From Vanessa cardui (Eukaryota > Arthropoda > Insecta > Lepidoptera > Nymphalidae): DNA of 64,000 nt. The stretch is taken from contig NC_061147.1 of the NCBI RefSeq assembly GCF_905220365.1, positions 3,596,001 through 3,660,000 of the forward strand. The letters are read 5' to 3'. How positions within the stretch are numbered: the stretch's first letter is position 1; each line of letters begins with the position of its first letter. Below, in pieces: positions 10,535 through 21,575 of the stretch. The position numbers were made by a program, and so were the translations under genes. Under the pieces are notes generated by a model. That model saw nothing but the letters and a program-made list of their open reading frames with translations. It was not told the DNA's origin and did not search any database.

Positions 10535-10647
10535 TCTGATAGGGCATCTGTTTCCATTAATTAACCATTAAAACAATTGTCCGTTTTATACATCTGATAC
10601 TACTAGTGGTACTTTAAATAGCTCTCTCTCTCCTGTGCATTTATTAT

Positions 10648-10890
10648 TGACGACCTCCATGGTCGAGTGGTGTGTACACCGGTTTTCATGGGTACGCCAC
10701 TCTGAGGTCCCGGGTTCAATTCCCGGCCGAGTCGATGTAGATTACCATTGGTTTTCTATGTCGTCTTGGGTCTGGGTGTTTGTGGTACCGTCGTTACTTC
10801 TGATTTCCATAGCACAAGTGCTTCAGCTACTTACATTGGGATCAGAGTAATGTATGTGATGTTGTCTCATATTTATTTATTTATATTTAT
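10648..10890 (+). repeat. TS2 SINE
   Basis: Full length with a clean ATTT tail; near-identical to the copy at 34877. A LINE remnant begins directly after it. Confidence 0.92.
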
Positions 10891-10904
10891 TTATTCCCAT
10901 ATGA

Positions 10905-11095
10905 TGGTAGGTCTGCCTTTTGCTCTTTTGCTTTCACTTCTTACTAATATCTTTTCTAACCACATATGTCCATTTGGTTTTAGGTCTGGGTCTAGACCCT
11001 GTAACGTTAAGATTGGTCACAAAATTTCCTATGTACTCTTGGGGTCTTCCTCTGATGTGCCCAGACCAGCGCAGTTGATGGACTGGTGATGTCAC
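10905..11095 (-). pseudogene. LINE reverse transcriptase C-terminal remnant
   Basis: On the minus strand the frame from about 11093 reads PVHQLRWSGHIRGRPQEY, NLNVTGSRPRPKTKW, VVRKDISKK, then TGA near 10938. The LRW-GH ... RPRPKTKW pattern is the same C-terminal signature seen in the RTE-like copies at 18840 and 30395, but the sequence is a third variant. It directly abuts the ATTT tail of the TS2 SINE at 10648-10890. Confidence 0.72.
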
Positions 11096-11333
11096 ATACC
11101 GGTGCTTTTATTAGCTACAAATATCTAATGGGAGTAATAATGGTGACGTCTCTTTGTTTGGTAGCGATATGCCAATTAAAGAAAAGTTCCTTGTAAATCA
11201 GGGATACAGCACAAAATATATTATGGTGCACAAGACTGTGCAAAGAGAAGTGCACTCTCAACAACGTAATTCCCAAAATTCAATTTTATGGATGTAACAC
11301 CACCGAAAAACTCTTGCAAAAAGGCTTTGTTCT

Positions 11334-11446
11334 GTCTAGTGCATTTACACTGGCTCACTCATTCAAACCAAAACGCAACGATACTAAGTACTGCTAGTAC
11401 TACTCGTACTAGTGTGTGGAGCTACTCAGTCGGGTTTGCACAAAGC
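11334..11446 (-). repeat. PA repeat fragment
   Basis: ACTGGCTCACTCATTCAAAC and CGGGTTTGCACAAAGCC, plus a local AGTACT-type repeat between them. Confidence 0.7.
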
Positions 11447-11741
11447 CATCAGTCGCCACAGAAACCGCCATAGTCAAGTATGCAGGTGATATTTTAGTGG
11501 TCGTATATATCCCCAACACAGGAATAATCCAATTGTACGATAATCCAACACAACTGGAATCAGTTCAGTCGTAAGTCTAACTAGCACAGAAGTATCATCA
11601 CTGTCTTGCTTCAAAAATGCTTCCGTGTTGACCCAATACGTTTGTTTTGGATTTTGGACCCAGGATTTAGAGATCCGCAGTCACTGTTTTTATGGTCATT
11701 AGAACGATTAAACAGAAACAATCCAGCTAAGTATATCATAC

Positions 11742-11864
11742 CTTGGAGCAGCGCGGGGCATCGCAGTGTAGACCGGCCACTCGTTGTACATCAGGGGGTC
11801 ACGGTAGGGCACGGCGGGTACTTCGTTGATCAGCTCGGGGGCCCGCGCTTGTCTCTTTGAGAAC
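11742..11864 (-). CDS. Second coding exon of the secreted prohormone-like protein
   Basis: On the minus strand the acceptor CCTTTTCTACAG (11865-11876) precedes 123 bases that end at a GTATGA donor (11741-11736). The first base completes the Arg codon left open by the exon at 27780. Forty codons follow (residues 57-96) and the last two bases (AG) are completed by the exon at 1528. The peptide begins FSKRQARAPELINEV, with a dibasic Lys-Arg at residues 59-60 followed by Gln, as at a prohormone-convertase site whose C-terminal product could start with pyroglutamate. The rest is rich in Pro, Tyr and Arg with no hydrophobic segment. The two exons are joined across about 15.9 kb of repeat-filled intron. 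The strong GC bias and codon-like third positions, and the phase match on both sides, argue that this is real. Function is not known to me. Confidence 0.82.
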
Positions 11865-11892
11865 CTGTAGAAAAGGTCAAATATCATTATCA

Positions 11893-12105
11893 TTACATAG
11901 TATAAAACAAAGTCGCTTATCGCTGTCTGCTTAGATCTTTAAAATGGTACAACGGATTTTGATGAGGTTTTTTTTAAATGGATAGATTGATTCAAAAGGA
12001 AGGTTTATATGTTAATATAATAATAATTTTAGAAGATTCTAATGTGCTGTCGTAAATAAACAAATTCTGTAGTATGTTTACTATCAGCATTGCACCCGTG
12101 CGTAT
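11893..12105 (+). mobile_element. Helitron-like element next to the exon at 11742
   Basis: Begins ACATAGTATAAAACAAAGTC, contains CAACGGATTTTGATGAGG and ATTCTAATGTGCTGTCGTAA, and fades after GCATTGCACCCGTGCG; the GC-rich 3' terminus is lost. Its left end is about 28 bp from the first base of the exon, so it supplies sequence just upstream of the acceptor. Confidence 0.74.
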
Positions 12106-12315
12106 TGTATGAATCTAAAATAATAGAATTGTAAAACAATATTCGAACTTGTATAATACAAGTATATATTATATACACTCTCGAAAGTTTTTGAATAAAA
12201 TGAAATAGCTGATAGAAATTGCTTAGTAAATACCTCTGTTCTGTCAAGAGGGATTTTTGGCGAGCGAGCTGTTTCTCACTCTCCCGATTGAGGAAAAGTA
12301 AAATATGTTTATATA

Positions 12316-12616
12316 AAAGTAAAGTAACAGCCTGTAAATTTCCCACTGCTGGGCTAATGGCCTGCTCTCCCATTAAGGAGAGGGCTTGGAACATATTCCA
12401 CCATGCTGTTCCAATGCGGGTTGGTGGAGTGCACATGTGGCAGAATTTCAATTAAATTAGACACATGGAGGTTTCCTCACGATATTTTCCTTCGCCGCCG
12501 AGCACGAGATGAATTATAAACACAAATTAAGCACATATATATAGTAGAGCTTGCCTGGGTTTGAACCCGAAATCATCGGTTAAGATGCACGTGTTCTAAC
12601 CACTGGGCCATTTCGG
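12316..12616 (-). repeat. TS1 SINE
   Basis: Near full-length reverse copy; the head reads CCACTGGGCCATTTCGGCTC at 12600-12619 on the plus strand. Confidence 0.9.
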
Positions 12617-12619
12617 CTC

Positions 12620-13177
12620 GCTTCATTTCCATTTTTATATGAGTAATTTTATAATATTACTAATAACTGCTTTGCGTTGTAAGATTAAATTTAAAATTAT
12701 AAGAATATCCGAGGACAGTTATTAAAAATTTTAATATGACTTACAAAATGCGTGTCTTTGTAAACCATATCCTTAGAAATGTTTTGCGTACATATTTCTA
12801 TTTCGTACGTATATTTTAAATGTAATAAGGCCTCACTTTACAAGGCACGTAAGAACGCGAATACATTAACTCTTGTTGTAGGCGTCGTGACGTAAACGTG
12901 AAAAGATCCTGACCTTAAAAAATATTTACGTTTGAAATAAAAAAGAGTTCTTCAGTGTTGTGTGATGTTTGGAATTTTTCATTTCAAGTACGCTCTAAGC
13001 TACGTTTGTAAGGAAAAATTCAAAGGCTTTTGAATAAACTGCTCACATCGCAATCATGATTTGTTTTGAGTCTAAGTCGTATCGATAAAGATACTTTCTA
13101 TGATCAAAAAACTTAACGGGCCATAAGTTTACAACAAATAGCACACGCCATGCAGGTAGCCTCTACTTTAACCTATC
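12620..13177. other. Intron DNA, nothing recognised
   Basis: AT-rich single-copy-looking sequence between a TS1 SINE and a degraded Helitron-like element. Confidence 0.5.
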
Positions 13178-13375
13178 CTACTAATTTTATTGTGAGGATG
13201 GATATAGGTATGTTTGTTACTGTTTTACGAAAAAACGATTAAACGGATTTGGATGAAATTCTACAGTAATATAGGTTATACATCAGAATACCATTTATAT
13301 ATTATATGTAATTTGGTCATAATATAACGATACATATCAAGAACCCGTGCGAAGCCGAGTCGAGATGCTACTTAG
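13178..13375 (+). mobile_element. Degraded Helitron-like element, related family
   Basis: CCTACTAATTTTATTGTGAG, AAACGGATTTGGATGAAATT and GAACCCGTGCGAAGCCGAGT have the layout of the short elements above (a TGATGAAATT-type core and a GC-rich end). No clear terminus. Confidence 0.6.
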
Positions 13376-13962
13376 TTATATTTACGCAAATTTTGGTTGC
13401 TAAAAAATCCTTAGCTTTTCTCGAAACTTTAGTACCAAATCGTAATAATTATATGTAATTTCCTTATTAAACCAAAAAAGTAAATCTTATTATGCATTTC
13501 TGTAAAAATCCAGTACGGAGTACGAATTAAAAATAGTTTTTTTTTTATTATTATAAAGCGCAGTCTACGAAAATTAAGAAGAAAATTGAGGTTATATTTA
13601 TCATAGAAAACAGATTATTTGATTAAATCACTCCAGTTAGCAAAAAGAAATGCGAAATTTGATTGAACGAGTTTTCCTATACCAGATTTGAATTGAAATT
13701 CATTGTTGTGGAATTCCGGAAAAAATTCCGATTTCATTTCCACGACTTTTTGTAACAAACTTTTCATTTGGAAATTATTGTCAGTAGGAAGTCTCTTTCA
13801 CTGATTTAGAAATATGACTTGACTTTATTTGATGGTAGCCTTACCATCAAAAACTGACAAATTCAACCGTCCAACAGTAACGTATTATATCAAATATTAT
13901 GGTTTGAATGAGCAGTGTTTGACAGACAAGACCATTAATATTTCTTATAATGCTGGTACTGT

Positions 13963-14236
13963 TATATATATGCATATAATAAAATTGAAGTGTCTGTTTG
14001 TGTTATTAAAATAGCTCTTTTTTACTCAATCCATATGTATGTATACACGGTACATATATCAAAATAACATTTTTTACAATTTTTGTCTGTCTGTCTGTCT
14101 TTTTTCTTCCGGCTAATCATTGGAATGCCTGAATCTATTTTGACGGGACTTTCAGTGGTAGATAACTGATATAATAAGGAGTAACATATGTTTTTTTGTT
14201 AAATTCAAACGCGTACAAGGTAGCTGACACTGCTAG
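13963..14236 (+). mobile_element. Helitron-like element, same family as 63394
   Basis: Shares the start ATAATAAAATTGAAGTGTCT, a TCTG microsatellite, TGACGGGACTTTCA and the CTAG end (14233-14236). The GC-rich pre-terminal segment is degraded. Confidence 0.78.
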
Positions 14237-14527
14237 TATATATTAATTTCAATTCTACTTAGGTTAGTACTAATAAATTCACTTATGCTAGAACTATAAA
14301 TGTCAATTCAAGCTACGCCTCAAACTCAAACTTTTACTAATATAACTGTATACACAAGTACGTATAATCCCAATTAAAGGCAGATGAAACCAAGAGGCAA
14401 AGTTACTTTTATAAACATAGTACTTAATATTGTTATTTATTTCGTTAATTTTCGTTCATCTTCATTCATTAACTCTTTATCTAAACAAGTGCTTCCATCA
14501 AATTCCAGATATGTATTTTCTATTTTA

Positions 14528-14732
14528 TGGTGTGTTTATAATTCATCTCGAGCTCGGCGGTGGAGGATCGCATCGTAAGGAAACCTGCATGCGTCTAATT
14601 TCATAGAAATTCAGCCACATGTCTATTCCACAAATCCGCATTGGAACAGCGTGGTGGAATATGTTTCAAGCCTTCTCCTCAAAGGGAAAGGAGGTCTTAG
14701 CCCAGCAGTGGGCAATTCACAGGCTGTTGTTG
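14528..14732 (+). repeat. TS1 SINE, 5'-truncated
   Basis: Begins at TGTTTATAATTCATCTCGAG and ends GGCTGTTGTTGTTG; the head is absent. Confidence 0.86.
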
Positions 14733-14734
14733 TT

Positions 14735-16089
14735 GGTATATTTCTACTGTTTTGATGAACAGAATATTAGAGTTAGTAGTAGTAGGTAGTGGTAGAAATT
14801 AGCGGTATAGTTTTTTTTTCTTTTGACATGCTTTACTGCTTCGGGAACGTCCAAGAACGTGTTAACACAAGAATTAAATCTTTTATCATATTTATGGTAT
14901 TTGCATTTCCAAAAACTATCATAGAACGGTAGGCTCTTCACCATCGATCAAGAAGCTTGAATGTATATATATTTGTGTATAATGGTACTGCGATATCATG
15001 ATCTTAAAGCTATGACACACACAGTTTACAATGAATTAAAAGATATTGTCCATTGTTCTTAGAATTACATACTATAAATTACTCTAATATGTTTAGTGGT
15101 AGACTATTTATATAACAGTAGCTGTAAAAATATCCCTGGCAGGTAATATCGAGAAAAAAAAATAAACGAATCATCATACTACATAAACATCAACTTCATG
15201 GTATAATTTTATTTAAAACGTAATAATCTTAAAGCCTTAGTTGACTAAGTACTAAGACTAAAAAGGTTTTAATCCGGGTCAGCTAGCAAGCTTAACTCGC
15301 TTAGTATTTAGAAACCATTACATACTTTGTCGTGTAGAAAATATAATGTGAAAATCGCCTTGTTTCGGAGAAAAATGTGAACCCGCTGCACTTGGCTCAG
15401 GATTAAGTCCCGAATCCTTTGTCTTAAAGCCTTTGTGAAGCAGCGAGACATGCATGGACTATCGCAAGAAATTATTCTATCTTATAGAGTAAAACCTCTT
15501 TTGTTTTGGGCCAACCCTTTTTTTTATTAATAACGCTTTCGAACTAAAACGATATTTTTGTATTAAATATATTTTTATTTATGTAAATAAGATAGATTTT
15601 TGTGCACTATATATTCTAAGAAATGTCAATGAAACTTTATGAGGAAAATCAATACATCCTCCAAACACTCAAACTTTGTCCGCGCGCTTTCTAGATGTTT
15701 CACAAATTTTTCGTATTCCGGCCCGTACCGGTATTCTATATACTATTTTAAATTAACATGCTTATTTTTATTATTAAATTTATTGATTTCGGGATATTTA
15801 CCATGTCTTTTATTTTTGTTCGGTGGAACTCGACATTATTTACGAATGTCTTGTCAACAAGAACAACTTTAGTAATAAAAATAACCATGTTAATTTAAAA
15901 TCTTATATAATATCAATGACGTTAATAAATAATAGTTCACTAGTTTGATTTGTGACTGTCAGGTATTGTTCATGTTTATCATTTAAAATTACAGATATTT
16001 TTAAGTATCTTTCCTTAAAAATACCTAAGACTCTATTACCTCTGTCAAGAAAATAATTGGAAGATAATTTATATCATAACAATTTTCTA
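14735..16089. other. Intron DNA, nothing recognised
   Basis: AT-rich with short chance frames. No exon-like GC rise or splice-framed open segment was found. Confidence 0.5.
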
Positions 16090-16262
16090 TAATGTCTGAC
16101 TGACAGACTGTTTGTTCCGACTAATCTCTGGAATAGTTGCACCCATTTTGATGGGATTTCATTGGCTGAGAGCTGATGTAATAAGGAGTAACTTAGGCTA
16201 CAATAATAGTGTTTTTGTTAAATTTAACCACGCACAAAACCGCGGGCACGGCACTACTGGTT
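16090..16262 (+). mobile_element. 5'-truncated Helitron-like element
   Basis: Keeps the 3' two thirds of the family: GTTTGTTCCGACTAATCTCT, GAGTAACTTAGGCTACAATA, CCGCGGGCACGGC. The terminal CTAG is mutated. Confidence 0.72.
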
Positions 16263-16952
16263 ACTAAAAACAAATATATTATGTAGTTCGCTAAACTATT
16301 CAACGACGAGTAGGAGATAACTTTTTCTTCTCAAAATTACCAAACAATTTTGTTATCCTTAAATAATATATGGATAATATATTCAGATATTGCTTTCATA
16401 GCAAAATATATATGTGATTACGAAAACCGTTCAACAATTAACATTCATATGGAGGTTACCTGCCTCTATAACGGAATAGCTAACATACCGTGTAGTGTAG
16501 AGAATTTAATTCGAATAACATTTAGTTAGACATGGAATTTGTTAATATAATATTGGTATTCATTCATTATTAGATAAATTTTCGTTCTAAATGAGCTATT
16601 AATTCCTCCCGACTTCGTACGGATAAAATAAGGAATTTATCCAGAGATTTTTTTAACCATAAACATTTCAACGAGCGCAAATCTACTTATTCGCCCGAAC
16701 CGTATTAATGTTTTGTACAGCAAGATCCATTATCGAATTTAAATATTTCGTTATATTTTTAACTTTAAATGAATACTATGTTTGTATTTATAAGTAAAAC
16801 GATAAATTCATGTTTAAATCGTGTGATGGTGCTATGTGGCCACCATCTGCTGTAAGAAATTTTAATAATTCTTTTTATTTTTTTTTGTCTTAGGCAGGCA
16901 GGTTTGGGCAGGTACCCCAATTGTTGCTTTCCGTTGAATGTTTAGTAAGTCA

Positions 16953-17187
16953 CTTGGTGGTAGGGCTTTGTGCAAGCCTGTCTGGGTAGGTACCGACCAC
17001 TCACCAGTTATTCTACCGCCAAATAACAGTACTCAGTATTGTTGTGTTCCGGTTTGAAGATGTAACACATTGACGATGTAAGGAATAGTTAATATTTCGT
17101 ACAGCGTCATTGTCTATGGGTGATGGTGACCACTTACCATCAGGTGGCCCATATGCTCGTCCGCCAAACTATACCTTAAAAAAACCC
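16953..17187 (+). repeat. PA repeat, forward
   Basis: Runs from TTGGTGGTAGGGCTTTGTGC to CGCCAAACTATACCTTAAAA, in A-tail-right orientation, with a central deletion of about 50 bp. Confidence 0.9.
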
Positions 17188-17209
17188 AGTACATATACAA
17201 GCGACATCT

Positions 17210-17340
17210 CAGTTATATATTGATAGCGTATTGGCGATGTTAATGATTATTATTTCTTACAGCGTTTATGTCTGGCGGTAGTGACCACTTACGATAACTT
17301 TGCTCATTTACCCATTACCTATCTCATAAAAATACAAATT
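17210..17340 (+). repeat. PA repeat 3' part, diverged
   Basis: TTTCTTACAGCGTTTATGTC, GGTAGTGACCACTTACGATA and CCTATCTCATAAAAATAC resemble the 3' half and tail; adjacent to the copy ending at 17187. Confidence 0.65.
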
Positions 17341-17814
17341 TACTGCCGATGATGAGAAAGAAAAAGTTACTCGGTCTTTAACTTATTATAGTAATTAGCC
17401 TCCTTCACACTAAAATAATATTTCAACACGTACCAGCATGTCGTATTTACATGTAAAATTCAAACAAAACCCTGCCATCTCTTTCAAGAAAACTTATCTT
17501 AGAGTAACTTAATTTATGAAATAAATCAATATTCCAAATTTCAGTTTTCTAGATCAGCAGTTTCAGCTGTTTATAATAAGTTAAGACATAAAGTAACAGC
17601 GTCTACATATCTCACTGCCGAGCTAAGGAATTCTCTACTTTTTAACAAAAAGGTTTGGCTTTCCACCACAGTGCAGGATGTTGAATATATGTAGAAACGT
17701 AATATTTGGCTTTCCACCATGTTTTTTAATGTGGAATCTTGGATAAATGTAGATTCTCATCCAACAAAAGCAAGTACCACGATATATTTCTAAACCGCAA
17801 AACACAAGATGAAA

Positions 17815-18010
17815 ATAATAATAAAATAAAATAATAAATATGAGACAACGTCACATACATTACTCTGATCCCAATGTAAGTAGCTGAAGCACTTGTGTTA
17901 TGGAAATCAGAAGTAACGACGGTACCACAAACCACCACAACATAGAAAACTAATCTAGATCGACTCGGCCGGGAATCGAACCCGGGACCTCAGAGTGGCG
18001 TAACTATGAA
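17815..18010 (-). repeat. TS2 SINE, reverse, ending in a fold-back
   Basis: Tail AATAAAATAATAAATATGAG and body in reverse up to CCGGGACCTCAGAGTGGCG. At 18011 the element turns into an inverted piece of itself (see 17987-18042). Confidence 0.88.
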
Positions 18011-18042
18011 AACCGCCGTTCATGGGTACGCCACTCTGAAGT
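17987..18042. repeat. Fold-back junction of two TS2 head fragments
   Basis: Left arm ACCTCAGAGTGGCG... (17987-18010) and right arm ...CGCCACTCTGAAGT (18019-18042) are imperfect inverted copies around an 8-base loop. The right arm is followed at once by a TS1 fragment (TATTATAAACACGAATTAAG). Confidence 0.8.
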
Positions 18043-18436
18043 ATTATAAACACGAATTAAGCAGCTCTTTTTGAACTGAGATTCATCGGTTTAGATTCTT
18101 ATTCGTAACAACTCCTAAAATTATCTAAGCTTTTAGTCAGAACAAATGACTTTATCATATAGTATAGATGAAAGCGAATTCCATTTTTAAATTTAAATAT
18201 TTATATAATGAATAGTAAATAAAATTTCAAATTGTAATATAAGCTTAAATATTATGCAAATATACGTCGTGTGCGTGATGAATCGGAGGATATTTTTGTC
18301 GTCAATTTGACATTTTTTTTTGCGCATTTTATATATTTTCCTACGAAGTCAATCAACGTCAAATGGAGATAAATGGTCTGACGTTGCGTTGTGATGGAGC
18401 ATTGTCAATGTCATTTTATAAATGTAAGGTGAAAAT

Positions 18437-18614
18437 GTATATACACATAATAAAATTGGAGTGTCTGTTTGTTATATTAAAATAACAGCTTTACACTACA
18501 TATACCAAAATAACATTTTTTGTCAATTTCCAGATAACTGTTTTGCTATAATGAGTAACTTAGGCTATAACAATACTATTTGTTAAATTCAAACAAAGTC
18601 GCGGGCACAGCTAG
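18437..18614 (+). mobile_element. Helitron-like element with internal deletion
   Basis: Both ends are kept (ATAATAAAATTGGAGTGTCT at the left, GTCGCGGGCACAGCTAG at the right, CTAG 18611-18614). About 100 bp of the middle, including the TGACGGGACTTT block, is missing. Confidence 0.78.
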
Positions 18615-18669
18615 TACCCAAAATTATATTAATCTGTATGTATTTTGGCGATACTCTTATTTTTTTAGG

Positions 18670-18811
18670 CAAAGGATATGGCTTGATCGTCGACGATTCG
18701 TGTCGCCCTACGTTGATTGCGATCTAATGGAAGAAAATGGTATTGGGAAGGTCCCCCCCCCAAAGGTAGAGACTTCATGTGAGGCCAGTACGCGCCTTTT
18801 ACAGTTTTATT
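18670..18811 (-). pseudogene. Fragment of the jockey-like LINE reverse transcriptase frame
   Basis: About 140 bp align with 58997-59140 of the better-preserved LINE: the shared stretches are CTTGATCGTCG, TACGTTG, AATGGAAG and CATGTGAGGCC. It contains a run of nine C that is absent from the better copy, plus several indels. It is an internal shred of the ORF2 C-terminal region, with neither end of the element. Confidence 0.8.
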
Positions 18812-18839
18812 TATTTAAATAATTTATTGACCACCACAG

Positions 18840-19140
18840 AGGAAGTTTGAAAGTGACGCCGATAGCAGAGAAGAAGAAGGCGGCTATCATGTTATGGGCA
18901 TGTAATGCGGAGGAATGAGGAACATATTGTCTGGAAGGCCTTGAGCATGGATGTGGATGGATATAGAGGTAGACGACGACCCAGGAAATGATGGATGGAT
19001 TGTGTGAAAAACGATATGGTTAGAAAGAATGTTACTTGTGAGATGACGTCTGACAGAGAAGTATGGAAGGAGAAGACATGCTGCGCCGACCCCAAATAAA
19101 ATTGGGATAAGGGCAGGAGGAAGATGATGATGAGAGTAAA
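18840..19140 (+). pseudogene. RTE-like LINE C-terminal remnant with GATGATGA tail
   Basis: Frames encode VTPIAEK (18854 on), then after a shift YGHVMRRNEEHIVWKAL, RGRRRPRK, a stop, WMDCVKNDM, and REVWKEKTCCADPK ending in TAA near 19098. The sequence after it, GGGATAAGGGCAGGAGGAAG and then GATGATGATGA, is the short tandem 3' tail usual in such elements. It is from a different subfamily than the copy at 30320. Confidence 0.83.
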
Positions 19141-19269
19141 TGGGAAAAAGGCGGACTTAATGCCTGAGCACGTTCTCTGACTGTTAACCTTTAGGCGATG
19201 GGCTGAAAATCTCTCGTTACTAGACTCGTTATATGTAGAATGATCTACGAAATAGGTATATAACTCCTT

Positions 19270-19472
19270 TACATAGTATACAACAAAGTTGCTTACCGCT
19301 GTCTGTATGCTTAGATCTTTAAAATTACGCAACGTATTTTGATGCGTTTTTTTTATAGATAGAGTGATTCGAGGCGCAGGTTTTTGTATATGAAACACAG
19401 ATAATATAGTAAAGAAATACTTATGAGTATTTCTAACTCTCAGTATTGCACCGGTGCGAAGTCGGGGCGGGT
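19270..19472 (+). mobile_element. Helitron-like element, second family
   Basis: ACATAGTATACAACAAAGTT, ACGCAACGTATTTTGATGCG and CACCGGTGCGAAGTCGGGGC are in family order. The terminal CTAG is not preserved. Confidence 0.74.
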
Positions 19473-19770
19473 ATACATTTGCTATATACGATTAATTTAA
19501 ATGTAATTAATGAATATCAATAAGTCACGTTCGCTAAACTATCTGGAAGAAAGGAGAGTCGGGATATAGGCTGCACATAGCATACGAATGAGTATCATTA
19601 TGGTATATGTCGATAATGTATTTATAATGTAGGTTGAAAAAGTACCTTACGGCTCTGCATAAATCCATAAAGCTGCGAGTATATTTAAATAATGTTTGTG
19701 GTGTTATATATAGGTATATAATTCATTGAATTGAACAAAAATTAAACTATACTTATTGCCCAATTTCAAT

Positions 19771-19997
19771 GCTTTTTTATTATTATTTTCATGTCATAGG
19801 TATCAAACGACCCGGTTTATCTGATGGCAAGTGATTACCACTGCCTATGGACATTTACAATACTATGGAGCTTGCAGGTGTCTTCCTGGCCTTTAAGGAA
19901 AGTATACACCTTTTTCTTGGAAGTTGGCAAGTCGTATAGGTTCGGAAAAACCACCGGCGAAAGCTCGTTGAACATAGTCGTTGTGCAAAGCAGAAAA
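19771..19997 (-). mobile_element. 3' end fragment of the jockey-like LINE
   Basis: A T-rich start (minus-strand A tail) is followed by a block matching 58588-58800: CTGATGGCAAGTGATTACCA, GGCTTGCAGGTG-like and TTCGGAAAAACC segments are in the same order and spacing. The piece covers the 3' UTR and the last 60 or so codons of the frame, and is truncated at the 5' side near 19997. Confidence 0.82.
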
Positions 19998-21079
19998 TTT
20001 TTTTTAGACTAGAAAAATATAGTTACAATACAATTCCTTTGATTTCATTTATTAATTTTTATGGAACGAGAACGGAATCAAGTCTTTCTCAATAGATATA
20101 CATGTATAGAATAAGACACCTAGGTTGAGTGAAGTTAATTTATAAAAAAATTACTCAATAATTTAGCAATTACCTACAGGTTTTACATTTTATATTTGGA
20201 TGTTTTGGCATTTCAAATATTTTTTGCAAAGTACATAGACGATCTCCATAGAATTTAGTTTACAACGGTATCCAAACTATCTAGCATGAATGAAAATCGT
20301 TGCCAAAAATAAGACAAATGATTTTTTCGATCATAAAGCACAGTGTTTTCTATCACGAAAGCAAAATAAAGATAATGCATATGACACATTTCAATTATTT
20401 TGATTTTTTTCCGAAGCCAAAGTAATCCATACAACTGTATGTTTTGGTTTTTATATGAGTATTTTTTTATTTGTTATCAAGAACATTTAATGTAAAGTAA
20501 ATTTGTGTGTTTGTCTCTGATGAAAATTGAGCGGAACCGAGGCAACAACTAGTATATAAGGTATCTTATCAGCTAGGTATCACAAATAAATATATTTATT
20601 ATACATAAGCTATTATAAATATGAGTAATAAATAACTGTGAATATATTTCCCTCGTATAAAATTTGTTGCAAACAGTACAGAGATTGATTACATATCGGT
20701 TTAAAAATAAGAAAGGTTTTAAAAGCAATTGAGTTAATACTCACACATATGAAGCGCTAGGGTTGCCAGCTAATCAGATTTTTACGGACAATTGCATACG
20801 GGCTTTGTTTTTAATCCGTCTGGGTCGGTACATGGAGGGTGCATCGTGAAATCTGTCTATAGCGTAGTAGCGATATAAAAGATCCTTTATATTGCCTCTT
20901 TATTTTTTAATTTTTGATATGATTGGCGGTATTCATAGTGTAATAATGTAATTAGTTACAGTGTATTTTTCGATATGTGGAAGTCACTATCTTCCATGAT
21001 TATACATTCATAAAAAAAATTATACAAATGTTGGCTAATAAAAACATGCACACTAGTAAAGTAATTTGATGTGTGTGTG

Positions 21080-21150
21080 TGTCGAGCGTAGCTGTCACGC
21101 ACACTATGATAAAGTGTGTCCGTTTGTTTCAGTTTTTATGTTTAACACTC
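21080..21150 (+). repeat. Unclassified repeat shared with 63720-63785
   Basis: GAGCGTAGCTGTCACGCACA then ATAAAGTGTGTCCG. The copy near 63720 has GAGCGTAACCGTTACGCACA and AATAAAGTGTCTCG. A third trace (TTACGCACACTAAGATA) is near 28562. Confidence 0.6.
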
Positions 21151-21477
21151 TATCTAGATATATGAATAATTTAAAATTACCATTTACAATAAGAAGTCTG
21201 AAGTATGTTTGTATTGATTCTTTGTTTTTGCTTTCACGTAATGAGATACGTCACAGTCTATGTTCGTGGATTAAAGGATTACAATTTATTTAGAATTTAC
21301 ACTAACAACTATTTATAATAGCATTCCAGTGATTTAACACATAAAACTATGCTTTATATAAGGCTCTACCAATTAAAAGTTTACGAATATGGTTTGTAAT
21401 GTGTTGCACCCATAAAGGTTACTCGTTAATTTTGTGTTTAAATTCTTCAATTAATAGAAAAGAATATATATCTCATC

Positions 21478-21575
21478 ACAACCCGCATTGGAACAGCGTG
21501 GTGGAATATGTTCCAAACCTTCTCCTCAAAGGGAGAGGAGGCCTTTAGCCCAGTAGTGGGAATTTATAGGCTATT
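21478..21575 (+). repeat. TS1 SINE, 3' end only
   Basis: Covers ACCCGCATTGGAACAGCGTG to the TTG tail. Confidence 0.86.

Noticed and set aside
12029..12451. 140-codon minus-strand open frame
   Set aside because: It runs through the TS1 SINE at 12316 and part of a Helitron-like element; similar translations recur in every TS1 copy.
18892..19398. 168-codon minus-strand open frame
   Set aside because: It is the antisense of the RTE-like LINE remnant (18840-19140) and a Helitron-like element, both read on the plus strand.
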